From contig JAFYLV010000097.1 of the NCBI GenBank assembly GCA_017556885.1, forward strand, positions 1 to 21,219: a stretch of 21,219 nt of DNA. Direction: 5' to 3'. This document shows positions 12,923-20,281 of the stretch, piece by piece. A program made the translations under genes and the position numbers. The notes under the pieces were generated by a model. That model did no database searches. It was not told the origin of the DNA and saw only the letters and a program-made list of their open reading frames with translations. The DNA comes from Clostridia bacterium (lineage in GTDB: Bacteria; Bacillota; Clostridia; Oscillospirales; QAMX01). The stretch's first letter is position 1. Every line of letters begins with the position of its first letter.

Positions 12923-14452
12923 TTATTTGGTCAGGGCTGAAACTGCCGCAAAGTCTTTCTTCAGGGACTTATACAAATTCTTATAGAGCGCATAGTACGG
13001 CTTATAGGCAGCCTTTGCCGCCGCATCAGGTTTTTCGGTGCCAACCTTGCGGATGCAGGCACCGCAGGCCTCGGGAACGGAGGCGTACACACCCGTACCC
13101 ACGCCGGCAAGCAAGGCAACGCCCAGCGCCGGTCCCTCGGGAGAGGAAATGGTGTGAATGGGTTTGCCGAACACATCGGCCTGCATCTGCCGCCAGAGGG
13201 GACTGCGTCCGCCGCCGCCGGAGGCACGGATCTCGCGGGTCGGGATGCCCATACCGCGGATGATGCCGAGGCAGTCATTGAGCGAGAATACAACGCCCTC
13301 CATCACCGCACGGAGCATATCCGCCCGGGTGGTGGCGGCAGTCATGCCAAAGCAGACGCCGCGGGCATCGGGATCAAGATGCGGAGTCCGCTCGCCCATC
13401 AGATAGGGCAGATAGATCACGCCGCCGCAGCCGATCTCGGCGCGGGCAGCCTGCTTATCCATCAGCACGTAGGGATCCATACCGGCAAGAGCCGCCGCCT
13501 CCTTTTCGGAGGCGCAGAAATTATCACGGAACCATTTTAAAGAGATGCCGGCACCCTGCGTAACACCCATAACGTGCCATGCGCCGGGAACGGCGTGGCA
13601 GAAGGTGTGCACGCGGCCTCGGGGGTCGATCTGCACCTCGTCGGTGTAGGCAAAAACCACACCGGAGGAGCCGATGGTGGAGGAAACCGCGCCGGGGCAG
13701 ACAATGCCGTTGCCGACAGCGCCCGCCGCCTGATCACCGGCACCGCCCACCACGGGCGTACCTTCCGCAAGGCCGGTTTCCGCCGCGATCTTTGCGGTGA
13801 TCCGTCCGGTCACAACGGTGGATTCATACACGGGGGCCAGCAGCTCCGGGGCGATCTCCAGCTTATCCAGAACCTCGCGGCTCCACTTGCGGGCAGGAAC
13901 ATCCAGCAGCTGCATGCCGCTGGCATCGGACACCTCAGCGGCAAACTCGCCGGTGAGGCAGTAGCGGATATAGTCCTTGGGCAGCAGCACGTGGGCACAC
14001 TTTGCCCAAAGCTCGGGCTCGTTTTTCTGCACCCAGACGATCTTGGAGGCGGTAAAGCCGGTAAGTGCGGGGTTTGCGGTGATCTCAATGAGACGCTCCG
14101 CGCCGACCTTCTCGGTGATCTCGGCGCACTCCGCGCCGGTGCGCTGGTCGCACCAGATGATGGAGCGGCGCAGCACTCTGCCTTCCTTATCCAGCATCAC
14201 AAGACCGTGCATCTGACCGGAAAGGCCGATGCCGGCAACGTCATTTTTATTGACGCCGCTTTCGTGCATAACCGCGCGAAGACCTTCGATGCAGGCCTCA
14301 CGCCAGTCCTCCGGCTGCTGCTCCGCCCACTGGGGGCGGTCGCAGTAGAGGGGGTATTCTACAGTCTTCGAGGCGATGACATTGCCAAGCTCGTCAAAGA
14401 GCACCGTCTTCGTCCCGGAAGTACCGATATCCAGACCGATGAGATAGGACAT
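12923..14452 (-). CDS. xylB: Xylulokinase
   Basis: ATP-dependent phosphorylation of D-xylulose to xylulose-5-phosphate, feeding the pentose phosphate pathway. 509 residues, FGGY family. Seen: LIGLDIGTSGTKTVLFD (phosphate-binding, Asp8), GLSGQMHGLVMLD (Met81-His82 substrate pair typical of xylulokinases), SIIWCDQRTGAE, and the catalytic Asp240 in VVGGAGDQAAGAVGNG. The C-terminal ATP site includes RASGGGGRSPLWRQMQADVFG. The ATG has AAAGGA upstream. It follows xylA by 47 bases and belongs to the same unit. Confidence 0.96.
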   Translation of the reverse strand: MSYLIGLDIGTSGTKTVLFDELGNVIASKTVEYPLYCDRPQWAEQQPEDWREACIEGLRAVMHESGVNKNDVAGIGLSGQMHGLVMLDKEGRVLRRSIIWCDQRTGAECAEITEKVGAERLIEITANPALTGFTASKIVWVQKNEPELWAKCAHVLLPKDYIRYCLTGEFAAEVSDASGMQLLDVPARKWSREVLDKLEIAPELLAPVYESTVVTGRITAKIAAETGLAEGTPVVGGAGDQAAGAVGNGIVCPGAVSSTIGSSGVVFAYTDEVQIDPRGRVHTFCHAVPGAWHVMGVTQGAGISLKWFRDNFCASEKEAAALAGMDPYVLMDKQAARAEIGCGGVIYLPYLMGERTPHLDPDARGVCFGMTAATTRADMLRAVMEGVVFSLNDCLGIIRGMGIPTREIRASGGGGRSPLWRQMQADVFGKPIHTISSPEGPALGVALLAGVGTGVYASVPEACGACIRKVGTEKPDAAAKAAYKPYYALYKNLYKSLKKDFAAVSALTK

Positions 14453-14499
14453 GTCGCTTTTCCTTTCTCCTGTTCCCGTGCCGTTATATGCGGAGAGAA

Positions 14500-15822
14500 T
14501 CAGTTCTCGTAGATGTAGTCGTTGACGATGGTCTCCAGAAGCTCCTGGCGGCCGGACAGATTGGTGACCTCACCCTTTTCCAGGGCATAGGCCTCAAGCT
14601 GGGCAAGACCGATCTTGCCTTCCACATACTCGGCACCGATGCCGGTGGTGAAGCTTGCATAGCGCTTGTCGACGAAGTCCTCCAGCACACGGTCCTCCAG
14701 CAGGCGGTAAGCCACGCGGAGGCCCTTGGCAAAGGCATCCATACCGGCAATGTGGGCAAGGAAGAGATCCTCGGGGGTGAAGGAACCGCGGCGCACCTTA
14801 GCGTCGAAGTTCAGGCCGCCGGAATGCAGACCGCCGTTCTTGAGCACCTCGTACATGCAAATGGTGGTATTGTAAACATCGGTGGGGAACTGGTCGGTAT
14901 CCCAGCCGAGGTTGGAGTCACCCTGGTTTGCGTCGATGGAGCCGAGCATGCCGTTGATGCGGGAGGTAGCCAGCTCATGCTGGAAGGTGTGACCGGCGAG
15001 GGTCGCGTGGTTAGCCTCGATGTTGAGCTTGAAGTTGCGCTTGTCAAGGCCGTACTTACGCAGGAAGCCCATAGCGGTGGCGGCATCAAAGTCGTACTGA
15101 TGCTTGGTGGGCTCCTTGGGCTTGGGCTCGATGAGGAAGGTGGGACGGAACTCGATCTCCTCGGCATAGTCAGCCGCGGCATTGAGGAAACGGCCCATGT
15201 TGTCCAGCTCAAGACCCATGTTGGTGTTCAGCAGGGTCTCATAGCCCTCGCGGCCGCCCCAGAAGACGTAGTTTGCACCGCCGAGCTCCTTGGTGATCTC
15301 CATAGCCTTCTTGACCTGTGCGCCGGCAAAGGCAAGGGCATCGAAGTTCGGGGAGGTGGAAGCGCCGTGGACATAACGGGGATGACCGAAAACGTTGGCA
15401 GTACCCCACAGGCACTTGATGTCGGTCTCCTTCATTTTTTCCTTGATCATAGGAACGATCTTGTCAAGATTCTTGCGGAACTCAGCAAGATTTGCGCCCT
15501 GAGGTGCGATGTCACAGTCATGGAAGCAGAAATACTCGATGCCGAGCTTCTCCATGAACTCGAAGGCTGCCTTAACGCGAATCTCCGCGAGCTTCATAGG
15601 ATTGGTGGTATACTCATAAGGACGGATGGCCGTACCCACACCGAAGGGATCGGTGCCGGTGGCGGTCATGGTATGCCAGTAAGCCATAGCAAAGCGAAGG
15701 TGTTCCTTCATGGTTTTGCCGCCGATAAGCTCATCGGGGTTATACTGCTTGAAGGAGAAAGGATTCTTGGACTTGGGACCCTCATATTTGATTACGGGAA
15801 CATCTTTGAACAGATCGGTCAT
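14500..15822 (-). CDS. xylA: Xylose isomerase (class II)
   Basis: Converts D-xylose to D-xylulose with two divalent metals; cytoplasmic. The ATG at 15820-15822 gives 440 residues, typical of class II enzymes. Catalytic His101 and Asp104 are in FCFHDCDIAP. Metal ligands are Glu232 (IEPKPKEPTKHQYD), Glu269 and His272 (LNIEANHATLAGHTFQHELA), Asp297 (SIDANQGD), Asp308, Asp310 (WDTDQFPTD) and Asp340. AAAGG lies about ten bases upstream. It is the first gene of a run with xylB, with its own promoter at 15875-15903. A longer frame upstream would run through that promoter, so I reject it. All key residues are present. Confidence 0.97.
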   Translation of the reverse strand: MTDLFKDVPVIKYEGPKSKNPFSFKQYNPDELIGGKTMKEHLRFAMAYWHTMTATGTDPFGVGTAIRPYEYTTNPMKLAEIRVKAAFEFMEKLGIEYFCFHDCDIAPQGANLAEFRKNLDKIVPMIKEKMKETDIKCLWGTANVFGHPRYVHGASTSPNFDALAFAGAQVKKAMEITKELGGANYVFWGGREGYETLLNTNMGLELDNMGRFLNAAADYAEEIEFRPTFLIEPKPKEPTKHQYDFDAATAMGFLRKYGLDKRNFKLNIEANHATLAGHTFQHELATSRINGMLGSIDANQGDSNLGWDTDQFPTDVYNTTICMYEVLKNGGLHSGGLNFDAKVRRGSFTPEDLFLAHIAGMDAFAKGLRVAYRLLEDRVLEDFVDKRYASFTTGIGAEYVEGKIGLAQLEAYALEKGEVTNLSGRQELLETIVNDYIYEN

Positions 15823-15844
15823 ATTTCTGATACCTTTCCTTTCA

Positions 15845-15857
15845 CGGCACAATGCCG
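15845..15857. promoter_or_regulatory. Short palindrome in the xylA leader
   Basis: CGGCA-CAA-TGCCG, a perfect 5-bp inverted repeat, lies between the predicted transcription start and the ribosome site of xylA. It could be a regulator operator or a small RNA hairpin. It does not look like the classic XylR site, and the sequence alone cannot show which. Confidence 0.35.
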
Positions 15858-15874
15858 ATTTTTTACCGATTACT

Positions 15875-15903
15875 ATTTTAGCACATTCCGCCGGGGATAG
15901 CAA
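15875..15903 (-). promoter_or_regulatory. Promoter of xylA
   Basis: On the minus strand TTGCTA (-35, 15898-15903) and TAAAAT (-10, 15875-15880) are spaced by 17 bases. The predicted start is near 15868, giving a leader of about 45 bases before xylA. Confidence 0.6.
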
Positions 15904-15962
15904 GCGACAGCGGAGCTCATGCGAGCGCTTTTCAATTCTTTTTTTATCTCTTTTACTTTTTC

Positions 15963-15991
15963 TTGATACATCTGAAAAATTATGTTAAAAT
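15963..15991 (+). promoter_or_regulatory. Promoter of fhs
   Basis: TTGATA (15963-15968) and TAAAAT (15986-15991) are 17 bases apart on the plus strand, in an A+T-rich stretch. The start near 15998 leaves a leader of about 54 bases, too short for a tetrahydrofolate riboswitch. It diverges from the xylA promoter 60 bases away. Confidence 0.7.
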
Positions 15992-16051
15992 GTTTCGTGT
16001 ATTCTGATGTTTGTCATTCAAATCGAATATACAGGAAAGGAACGTCGTATC

Positions 16052-17722
16052 ATGCTTACCGATATTGAGATCGCCCAGTCTGTTCCCCCCCGTCCAATAA
16101 CCGAGATCGCCGCCACCGCCGATGTCCCGGCCGAATATCTTATCCCCTACGGTTCCACCAAGGCAAAGATCGATCTGCGTCTGCTGGAGGAGCGCAAGGA
16201 TGCTCCCAAGGGCAAGCTTGTCCTCGTGACTGCCATCAACCCCACCCCCGCGGGTGAGGGTAAAACCACCACCACCATCGGCCTGGCTGACGGCCTGCGC
16301 CGCATCGGCAAAAACGTTACCGTCGCCATCCGCGAGCCCTCTCTCGGCCCCGTATTTGGTGTCAAGGGCGGCGCCGCCGGCGGCGGCTGGGCTCAGGTCA
16401 TCCCCATGGAGGACATCAACCTCCACTTCACCGGCGACCTGCATGCCATCGGCGCGGCCAACAATCTCCTCGCCGCTATGATCGACAACCACATCTACCA
16501 GGGCAATGTTCTGGGAATCGATCCCCGCAAGATCACCTGGCGCCGCTGTGTGGACATCAACGACCGCCAGCTCCGCTTCATCACCGATGGCCTCGGCGGC
16601 GCCATCAACGGAACCCCCCGTGAGGACGGCTACGACATCACCGTCGCCAGCGAGATCATGGCCATCCTCTGTCTCGCCGACTCCATTGCCGATCTGAAGG
16701 CCCGTCTCGGCCGCATCGTCGTCGGTTATACCTACGCCGGTGAGCCCGTCACCGCCTCCCAGATCCATGCCGAAGGAGCTATGACCGCCTTGCTGCGCGA
16801 TGCCCTCTCCCCCAACCTCGTCCAGACTCTTGAGGGCACCCCCGCCCTCGTCCACGGCGGTCCCTTCGCCAACATCGCCCACGGCTGCAACTCCGTCATC
16901 GCCACCCGTATGGCCCTCTCCCTCTCCGACTATACCATCACCGAGGCCGGCTTCGGTGCCGATCTCGGCGCGGAGAAGTTCCTCGATATCAAGTGCCGTG
17001 TCTCCGGTCTGCGTCCCTCCGCCGTGGTGCTCGTCGCCACCGTCCGCGCCCTGAAGATGCACGGCGGCCTTGCCAAGACCGAGCTTGGTGCCGAGAACCT
17101 TGATGCCCTCGCCGCCGGTCTTCCCAACCTTCTCCGTCACCTGGAAAACCTGCAGACCGTTTACGGCATGCCCACCGTCGTTGCCATCAACCGCTTCCCC
17201 ACCGATACCGATGCGGAAATTGCTCTCGTTATGGAAAAGTGCCGCGAGCTCGGTGCCAACACCGTCCTTTCCGATGTTTGGGCCAAGGGCGGCGAAGGCG
17301 GCATCGCTCTTGCCGAGGAGATCATCCGTCTCTGCGAGACGCCCTCCGAACTCTCCTTCTCCTACGAGACCGACCGTCCCATCACCGAGAAGATCGAAAC
17401 CATCGTCCGCCGTGTCTATCACGGCAAGGATGTCATCTTCACCCCCGGTGCTCTCAAGCAGGCCGCGGAGCTGGAGCGTCTCGGCTACGGTAATCTCCCC
17501 GTCTGCATGGCCAAGACCCAGTATTCCTTCTCCGATGACAAGAGCCTGCTCGGTGCTCCCGAGGGTTTCACCGTCACCGTCCGCAACCTCCGCGTTTCCG
17601 CCGGCGCCGGCTTTATCGTCGCCCTCACGGGCGATGTCATGACCATGCCCGGTCTTCCCAAGGTTCCCGCCGCCGAGAAGATCGACGTGGCCGAGGACGG
17701 CCGCATCGTCGGACTCTTCTGA
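16052..17722 (+). CDS. fhs: Formate-tetrahydrofolate ligase
   Basis: ATP-dependent formation of 10-formyltetrahydrofolate from formate; a key step of one-carbon metabolism and, in acetogens, of the methyl branch of the Wood-Ljungdahl pathway. With the ATG at 16052 (AGGAAAGGA upstream) it is 556 residues, the family norm. Seen: the ATP loop INPTPAGEGKTTTTIGL (about 62-78), REPSLGPVFGVKGGAAGGGWAQVIPMEDINLHFTGD, RCVDINDRQLRF, DGYDITVASEIMAILCLA and NIAHGCNS. Codon use is strongly biased to C-ending codons, suggesting high expression. It is the only plus-strand gene here and ends at a shared terminator. Confidence 0.97.
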   Translation: MLTDIEIAQSVPPRPITEIAATADVPAEYLIPYGSTKAKIDLRLLEERKDAPKGKLVLVTAINPTPAGEGKTTTTIGLADGLRRIGKNVTVAIREPSLGPVFGVKGGAAGGGWAQVIPMEDINLHFTGDLHAIGAANNLLAAMIDNHIYQGNVLGIDPRKITWRRCVDINDRQLRFITDGLGGAINGTPREDGYDITVASEIMAILCLADSIADLKARLGRIVVGYTYAGEPVTASQIHAEGAMTALLRDALSPNLVQTLEGTPALVHGGPFANIAHGCNSVIATRMALSLSDYTITEAGFGADLGAEKFLDIKCRVSGLRPSAVVLVATVRALKMHGGLAKTELGAENLDALAAGLPNLLRHLENLQTVYGMPTVVAINRFPTDTDAEIALVMEKCRELGANTVLSDVWAKGGEGGIALAEEIIRLCETPSELSFSYETDRPITEKIETIVRRVYHGKDVIFTPGALKQAAELERLGYGNLPVCMAKTQYSFSDDKSLLGAPEGFTVTVRNLRVSAGAGFIVALTGDVMTMPGLPKVPAAEKIDVAEDGRIVGLF

Positions 17723-17740
17723 TCCGAATTATTTACAACA

Positions 17741-17777
17741 AAAAGATCCCGGAAAGTTCTCTTTCCGGGATCTTTTT
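17741..17777. terminator. Bidirectional terminator between fhs and aquaporin gene
   Basis: A 16-bp perfect stem (AAAAGATCCCGGAAAG 17741-17756 with CTTTCCGGGATCTTTT 17761-17776) has a four-base loop and T-runs on both strands. It lies between the ends of two convergent genes and can serve both. Confidence 0.93.
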
Positions 17778-17788
17778 ATTTTCTTTGA

Positions 17789-18454
17789 TTACTTTTTCTC
17801 TTCCGTGAGAAACTTGTATACGATGGCTGCAAGCACACCGCCCACCAGAGGAGCCGCAATGAATACCCATACGTTTGCCAGCGCATCGCCGCCGACAAAG
17901 AGGGCGGGGCCGAAGCTGCGGGCAGGGTTGACGGAGGTGCCGGTAAAGGAGATTCCGAGGATGTGCACCAGCGTCAGCGAAAGGCCGATGACGATGCCCG
18001 CCACCGCACCGTTTTCCACCTTGGAGGTGACACCGAGGATGGCCAGCACGAACACAAAGGTGAGGATGACCTCGATCAGGATGGAAAGACCAATATTGCC
18101 CTCATACAGTGCATTGGCACCGAGACCGCTGTCCCGGCCCACAAAGGCCATCAGCGCCGCGGCACCCACCGTCGCGCCCGCAAACTGCGCAACGACATAG
18201 CCGACAAAATCCTTCAGCGAGATCTTGCCTGCACAGAGCATGGCAATGGAGACCGCGGGATTGATGTGGCAGCCGGATACGTTGCCGATGGAGTAGGCCA
18301 TGGCAACGATGACCAGACCGAAGGCCAGCGCCGTCAGCAAATAACCGGTACCGTTTTCCGCAGAGCAGCCAACCACAGCGGCAGTACCGCAGGCAAAGAA
18401 AACCAACACAAAGGTACCGATAAACTCTGCCACGTACTTCTTGAATGCATTCAT
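17789..18454 (-). CDS. AqpZ-like aquaporin (MIP family)
   Basis: Membrane channel for water, 221 residues with six transmembrane segments and two half-helices. The NPA motifs are HINPAVS (N65) and SVNPARS (N176, R179). His164 (LVHILGIS) and F45 fit the water-selective filter of AqpZ rather than GlpF, where the His is replaced by Gly. The start is ATG at 18452-18454 with AGGAGGAACAGAAC just before it. No glycerol kinase or dehydrogenase is nearby, which also argues against a glycerol facilitator. It is convergent with fhs and appears monocistronic. Confidence 0.93.
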   Translation of the reverse strand: MNAFKKYVAEFIGTFVLVFFACGTAAVVGCSAENGTGYLLTALAFGLVIVAMAYSIGNVSGCHINPAVSIAMLCAGKISLKDFVGYVVAQFAGATVGAAALMAFVGRDSGLGANALYEGNIGLSILIEVILTFVFVLAILGVTSKVENGAVAGIVIGLSLTLVHILGISFTGTSVNPARSFGPALFVGGDALANVWVFIAAPLVGGVLAAIVYKFLTEEKK

Positions 18455-18510
18455 GTTCTGTTCCTCCTGTTGTATCTGTTATTTTACGGGAACCCTCCCG
18501 TGCTTTCTTA

Positions 18511-18519
18511 ATTGTAGCA
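18511..18519 (-). promoter_or_regulatory. Extended -10 promoter of the aquaporin gene
   Basis: TGCTACAAT on the minus strand is an extended -10 box (TGnTAnAAT-like); no good -35 is seen. It lies about 57 bases before the start codon. A small hairpin (ACGGG/CCCGT, 18486-18501) is in the leader. Confidence 0.5.
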
Positions 18520-18540
18520 TATATTTACGCAATTTGCATC

Positions 18541-19452
18541 CTATTCTGCAAGCTTTTTGTAAAGATCGTCCGCCAGCCGGTCACGGTAAATGTGCTGCAC
18601 ATAACGCATGGGCGCATTTTGAGGATCGAATGAATAGGTATTGTCATATTCCGGCATAGGACGGGGACGCCGATCGCTCCACATAAAGCGTCCATCCTCG
18701 TTAAAAAGGAAAGCAACCGCCGTCACGTCCCAGAAAACATGGCTCCATGGCCAGCCGGCAGGATGACGGTTCGCCACCTCAAGGGCGATCTTCAGAAGAT
18801 AGTCGCACAGCGCATTTTTGCCCTGCAGAAAATGCTCCAGCTCCCAGCGGCTGATAACGAAATGATCCACGATCCCGGCACAGGCAAGCTGCACAAAGGG
18901 AACGCCGCTTCCCATGACCACCCGGGCGGCAGCAACATCCTGCCGCATATTGAATTCCATCGTATCCGCCATGTGATGGGCATGTCCGCCCAGCCATATG
19001 ACCACGCAGTTTTCCTTCATCGCGGGGTTTTTCAGCATGGCGGATGCCACGTTGGTGATCGCTCCGATGGCAACGACGTACAGCGGTTTCTCCGGGGAAT
19101 AGTGATCGGCAAGCTCTGCAAGAAAATCCGCCGCATCGCTCTCCTGCGGAGTGCTCTCATCGGTAAGATAGCCACGGGAGCCGCGGAAGAAGGGAATGTC
19201 CTCCCGGCCAAGAAGTTTAAGTAATATGCCGATCTCACGAAAGCTTTTTTCCATACCGTCCTCCGGAGAATCGGACTTTTGATTGTGAAAAGGTGCGGCC
19301 GTCACGCCGACGATCCGGCAGCGGTCGCTGCACTTGACCAGATAGGAAAGGGCAAACTGATCGTCGATCTCATTGAAGGTATCGGTGTCCAGCACCACAT
19401 CCGGACATCCCTCCGGGATCCACAGATTCCTGTTGAACTGTTCCTCTGTCAT
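18541..19452 (-). CDS. Nucleoside hydrolase (IUNH family)
   Basis: Cleaves the N-glycosidic bond of nucleosides (inosine/uridine-preferring family) to give base and ribose; probably cytoplasmic salvage. With the ATG at 19450-19452 it is 303 residues. The calcium-binding Asp cluster is DVVLDTDTFNEIDDQFAL (D22, D24, D30, D31), the form found in Firmicutes relatives where a Glu stands before Asp-Asp instead of the classical Pro-Gly. Further family features are YVVAIGAITNVASAM, VVIWLGGHAHHM and WDVTAVAFL near the end. The ATG overlaps the TGA of the nitroreductase gene (ATGA), so the two are coupled. The substrate is not certain. Confidence 0.9.
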   Translation of the reverse strand: MTEEQFNRNLWIPEGCPDVVLDTDTFNEIDDQFALSYLVKCSDRCRIVGVTAAPFHNQKSDSPEDGMEKSFREIGILLKLLGREDIPFFRGSRGYLTDESTPQESDAADFLAELADHYSPEKPLYVVAIGAITNVASAMLKNPAMKENCVVIWLGGHAHHMADTMEFNMRQDVAAARVVMGSGVPFVQLACAGIVDHFVISRWELEHFLQGKNALCDYLLKIALEVANRHPAGWPWSHVFWDVTAVAFLFNEDGRFMWSDRRPRPMPEYDNTYSFDPQNAPMRYVQHIYRDRLADDLYKKLAE

Positions 19453-20186
19453 TTTTCTTCCTCCGAAAACTGTTTTACGTATTGCTCCGCCGACCGGGTC
19501 ATCTCCCGGGCAAAATCCGAATTGTATTTGCGCTCGCAAAAAGCCGTGAGCCATGCCTCATAGCCCCTGATACCGGCACGGGGCTCCAGCATCTTCCGAA
19601 GCTCCGCATCATCCATCGTACGGTATCGGTTTTCATGCACAATGTGCTCCATCGCCGCCCGCTCGGGCTTTTTCCGCTCCAGCTGTCCCTCCGTGGGATA
19701 GCCGAAAACCACCATTGCTGCCGGAAACACATATTCCGGAAGTCCGAGAAGCTCCCGGTGTGTCTCGCAGTTTTCCATCACGTCACCGATGTAGCAAGAA
19801 CCGATGCCAAGGCTCCACGCCGCAGTGACGGCGTTCTCGGCAGCGATATTTGCATCGCTCACCGCAAGCAGAAGATCACCCACCCCCGGTTTCCGCGGAA
19901 CACAACCCACGGAAAGATATGCGTCATACCATTTTTTGCAGTCCGCAAGGAAGATGAGCACCAGCTTTGCCTCCGCGATAAAAGGCTGGTGGTCGCAGGT
20001 CTCCGCAAGCTGCGCCTTCAGCGCAGCATCGGTGATATCCAGAATGGTGTAAAGCTGCTGATTTCCCGCCGTCGGCGCCTCTGCCGCCGCCCGCAGGATC
20101 GCCGCCTTCTCCTCCGGCGCGATCTCCCGCTCCGTAAAGGCACGCACGCTCTTCCGTGCATACAGCTCACACAGCGTCTCGTTCAT
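19449..20186 (-). CDS. Nitroreductase family protein (FMN-dependent oxidoreductase)
   Basis: 245 residues from the ATG at 20184-20186 with GGGGTG six bases upstream. Typical nitroreductase-family elements are LYARKSVRAFTEREI (RKSVR at 11-15 binds the FMN phosphate), APTAGNQQLYTILDI, AENAVTAAWSLGIGSCYIGDV (about 116-135, FMN/dimer contact) and VFGYPTEGQLERKKPER. These enzymes reduce nitro groups, quinones or similar acceptors with NAD(P)H; the substrate here is unknown. A C-terminal extension with YNSDFAREMTRSAEQYVKQF is seen in this clostridial subgroup. It is the first gene of a two-gene operon with the nucleoside hydrolase. Confidence 0.92.
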   Translation of the reverse strand: MNETLCELYARKSVRAFTEREIAPEEKAAILRAAAEAPTAGNQQLYTILDITDAALKAQLAETCDHQPFIAEAKLVLIFLADCKKWYDAYLSVGCVPRKPGVGDLLLAVSDANIAAENAVTAAWSLGIGSCYIGDVMENCETHRELLGLPEYVFPAAMVVFGYPTEGQLERKKPERAAMEHIVHENRYRTMDDAELRKMLEPRAGIRGYEAWLTAFCERKYNSDFAREMTRSAEQYVKQFSEEEK

Positions 20187-20208
20187 CCCGTTCACCCCTT
20201 TTTTTGTC

Positions 20209-20217
20209 ATTATACCA
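20209..20217 (-). promoter_or_regulatory. Extended -10 promoter of the nitroreductase operon
   Basis: TGGTATAAT on the minus strand is a perfect extended -10 box. A -35 at 17 bases would be TTCTTT (weak). It lies at the end of the terminator of the preceding GH4 gene, so one signal follows the other closely. The leader would be about 16 bases. Confidence 0.55.
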
Positions 20218-20228
20218 TACATCTTCTG

Positions 20229-20268
20229 AAAAAAGAATCCCCGGTCTGCTTCCGCAGGCCGGGGAATT
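20229..20268 (-). terminator. Terminator after the GH4 glycosidase gene
   Basis: On the minus strand CCCCGGCCTGC pairs with GCAGACCGGGG around GGAA, then ATTCTTTTTT follows. It begins about 14 bases after the stop of the GH4 gene. The stem is nearly perfect with one mismatch-type pair. Confidence 0.88.
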
Positions 20269-20281
20269 TCGTTTTTCAGGT

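Noticed and set aside
15998..16051. Tetrahydrofolate riboswitch before fhs
   Set aside because: The leader after the predicted start is only about 54 bases with no pseudoknot-like arms visible.
15980..17422. 480-codon open frame antisense to fhs
   Set aside because: Gly/Asp-rich shadow of strongly biased fhs codons, with no family resemblance.
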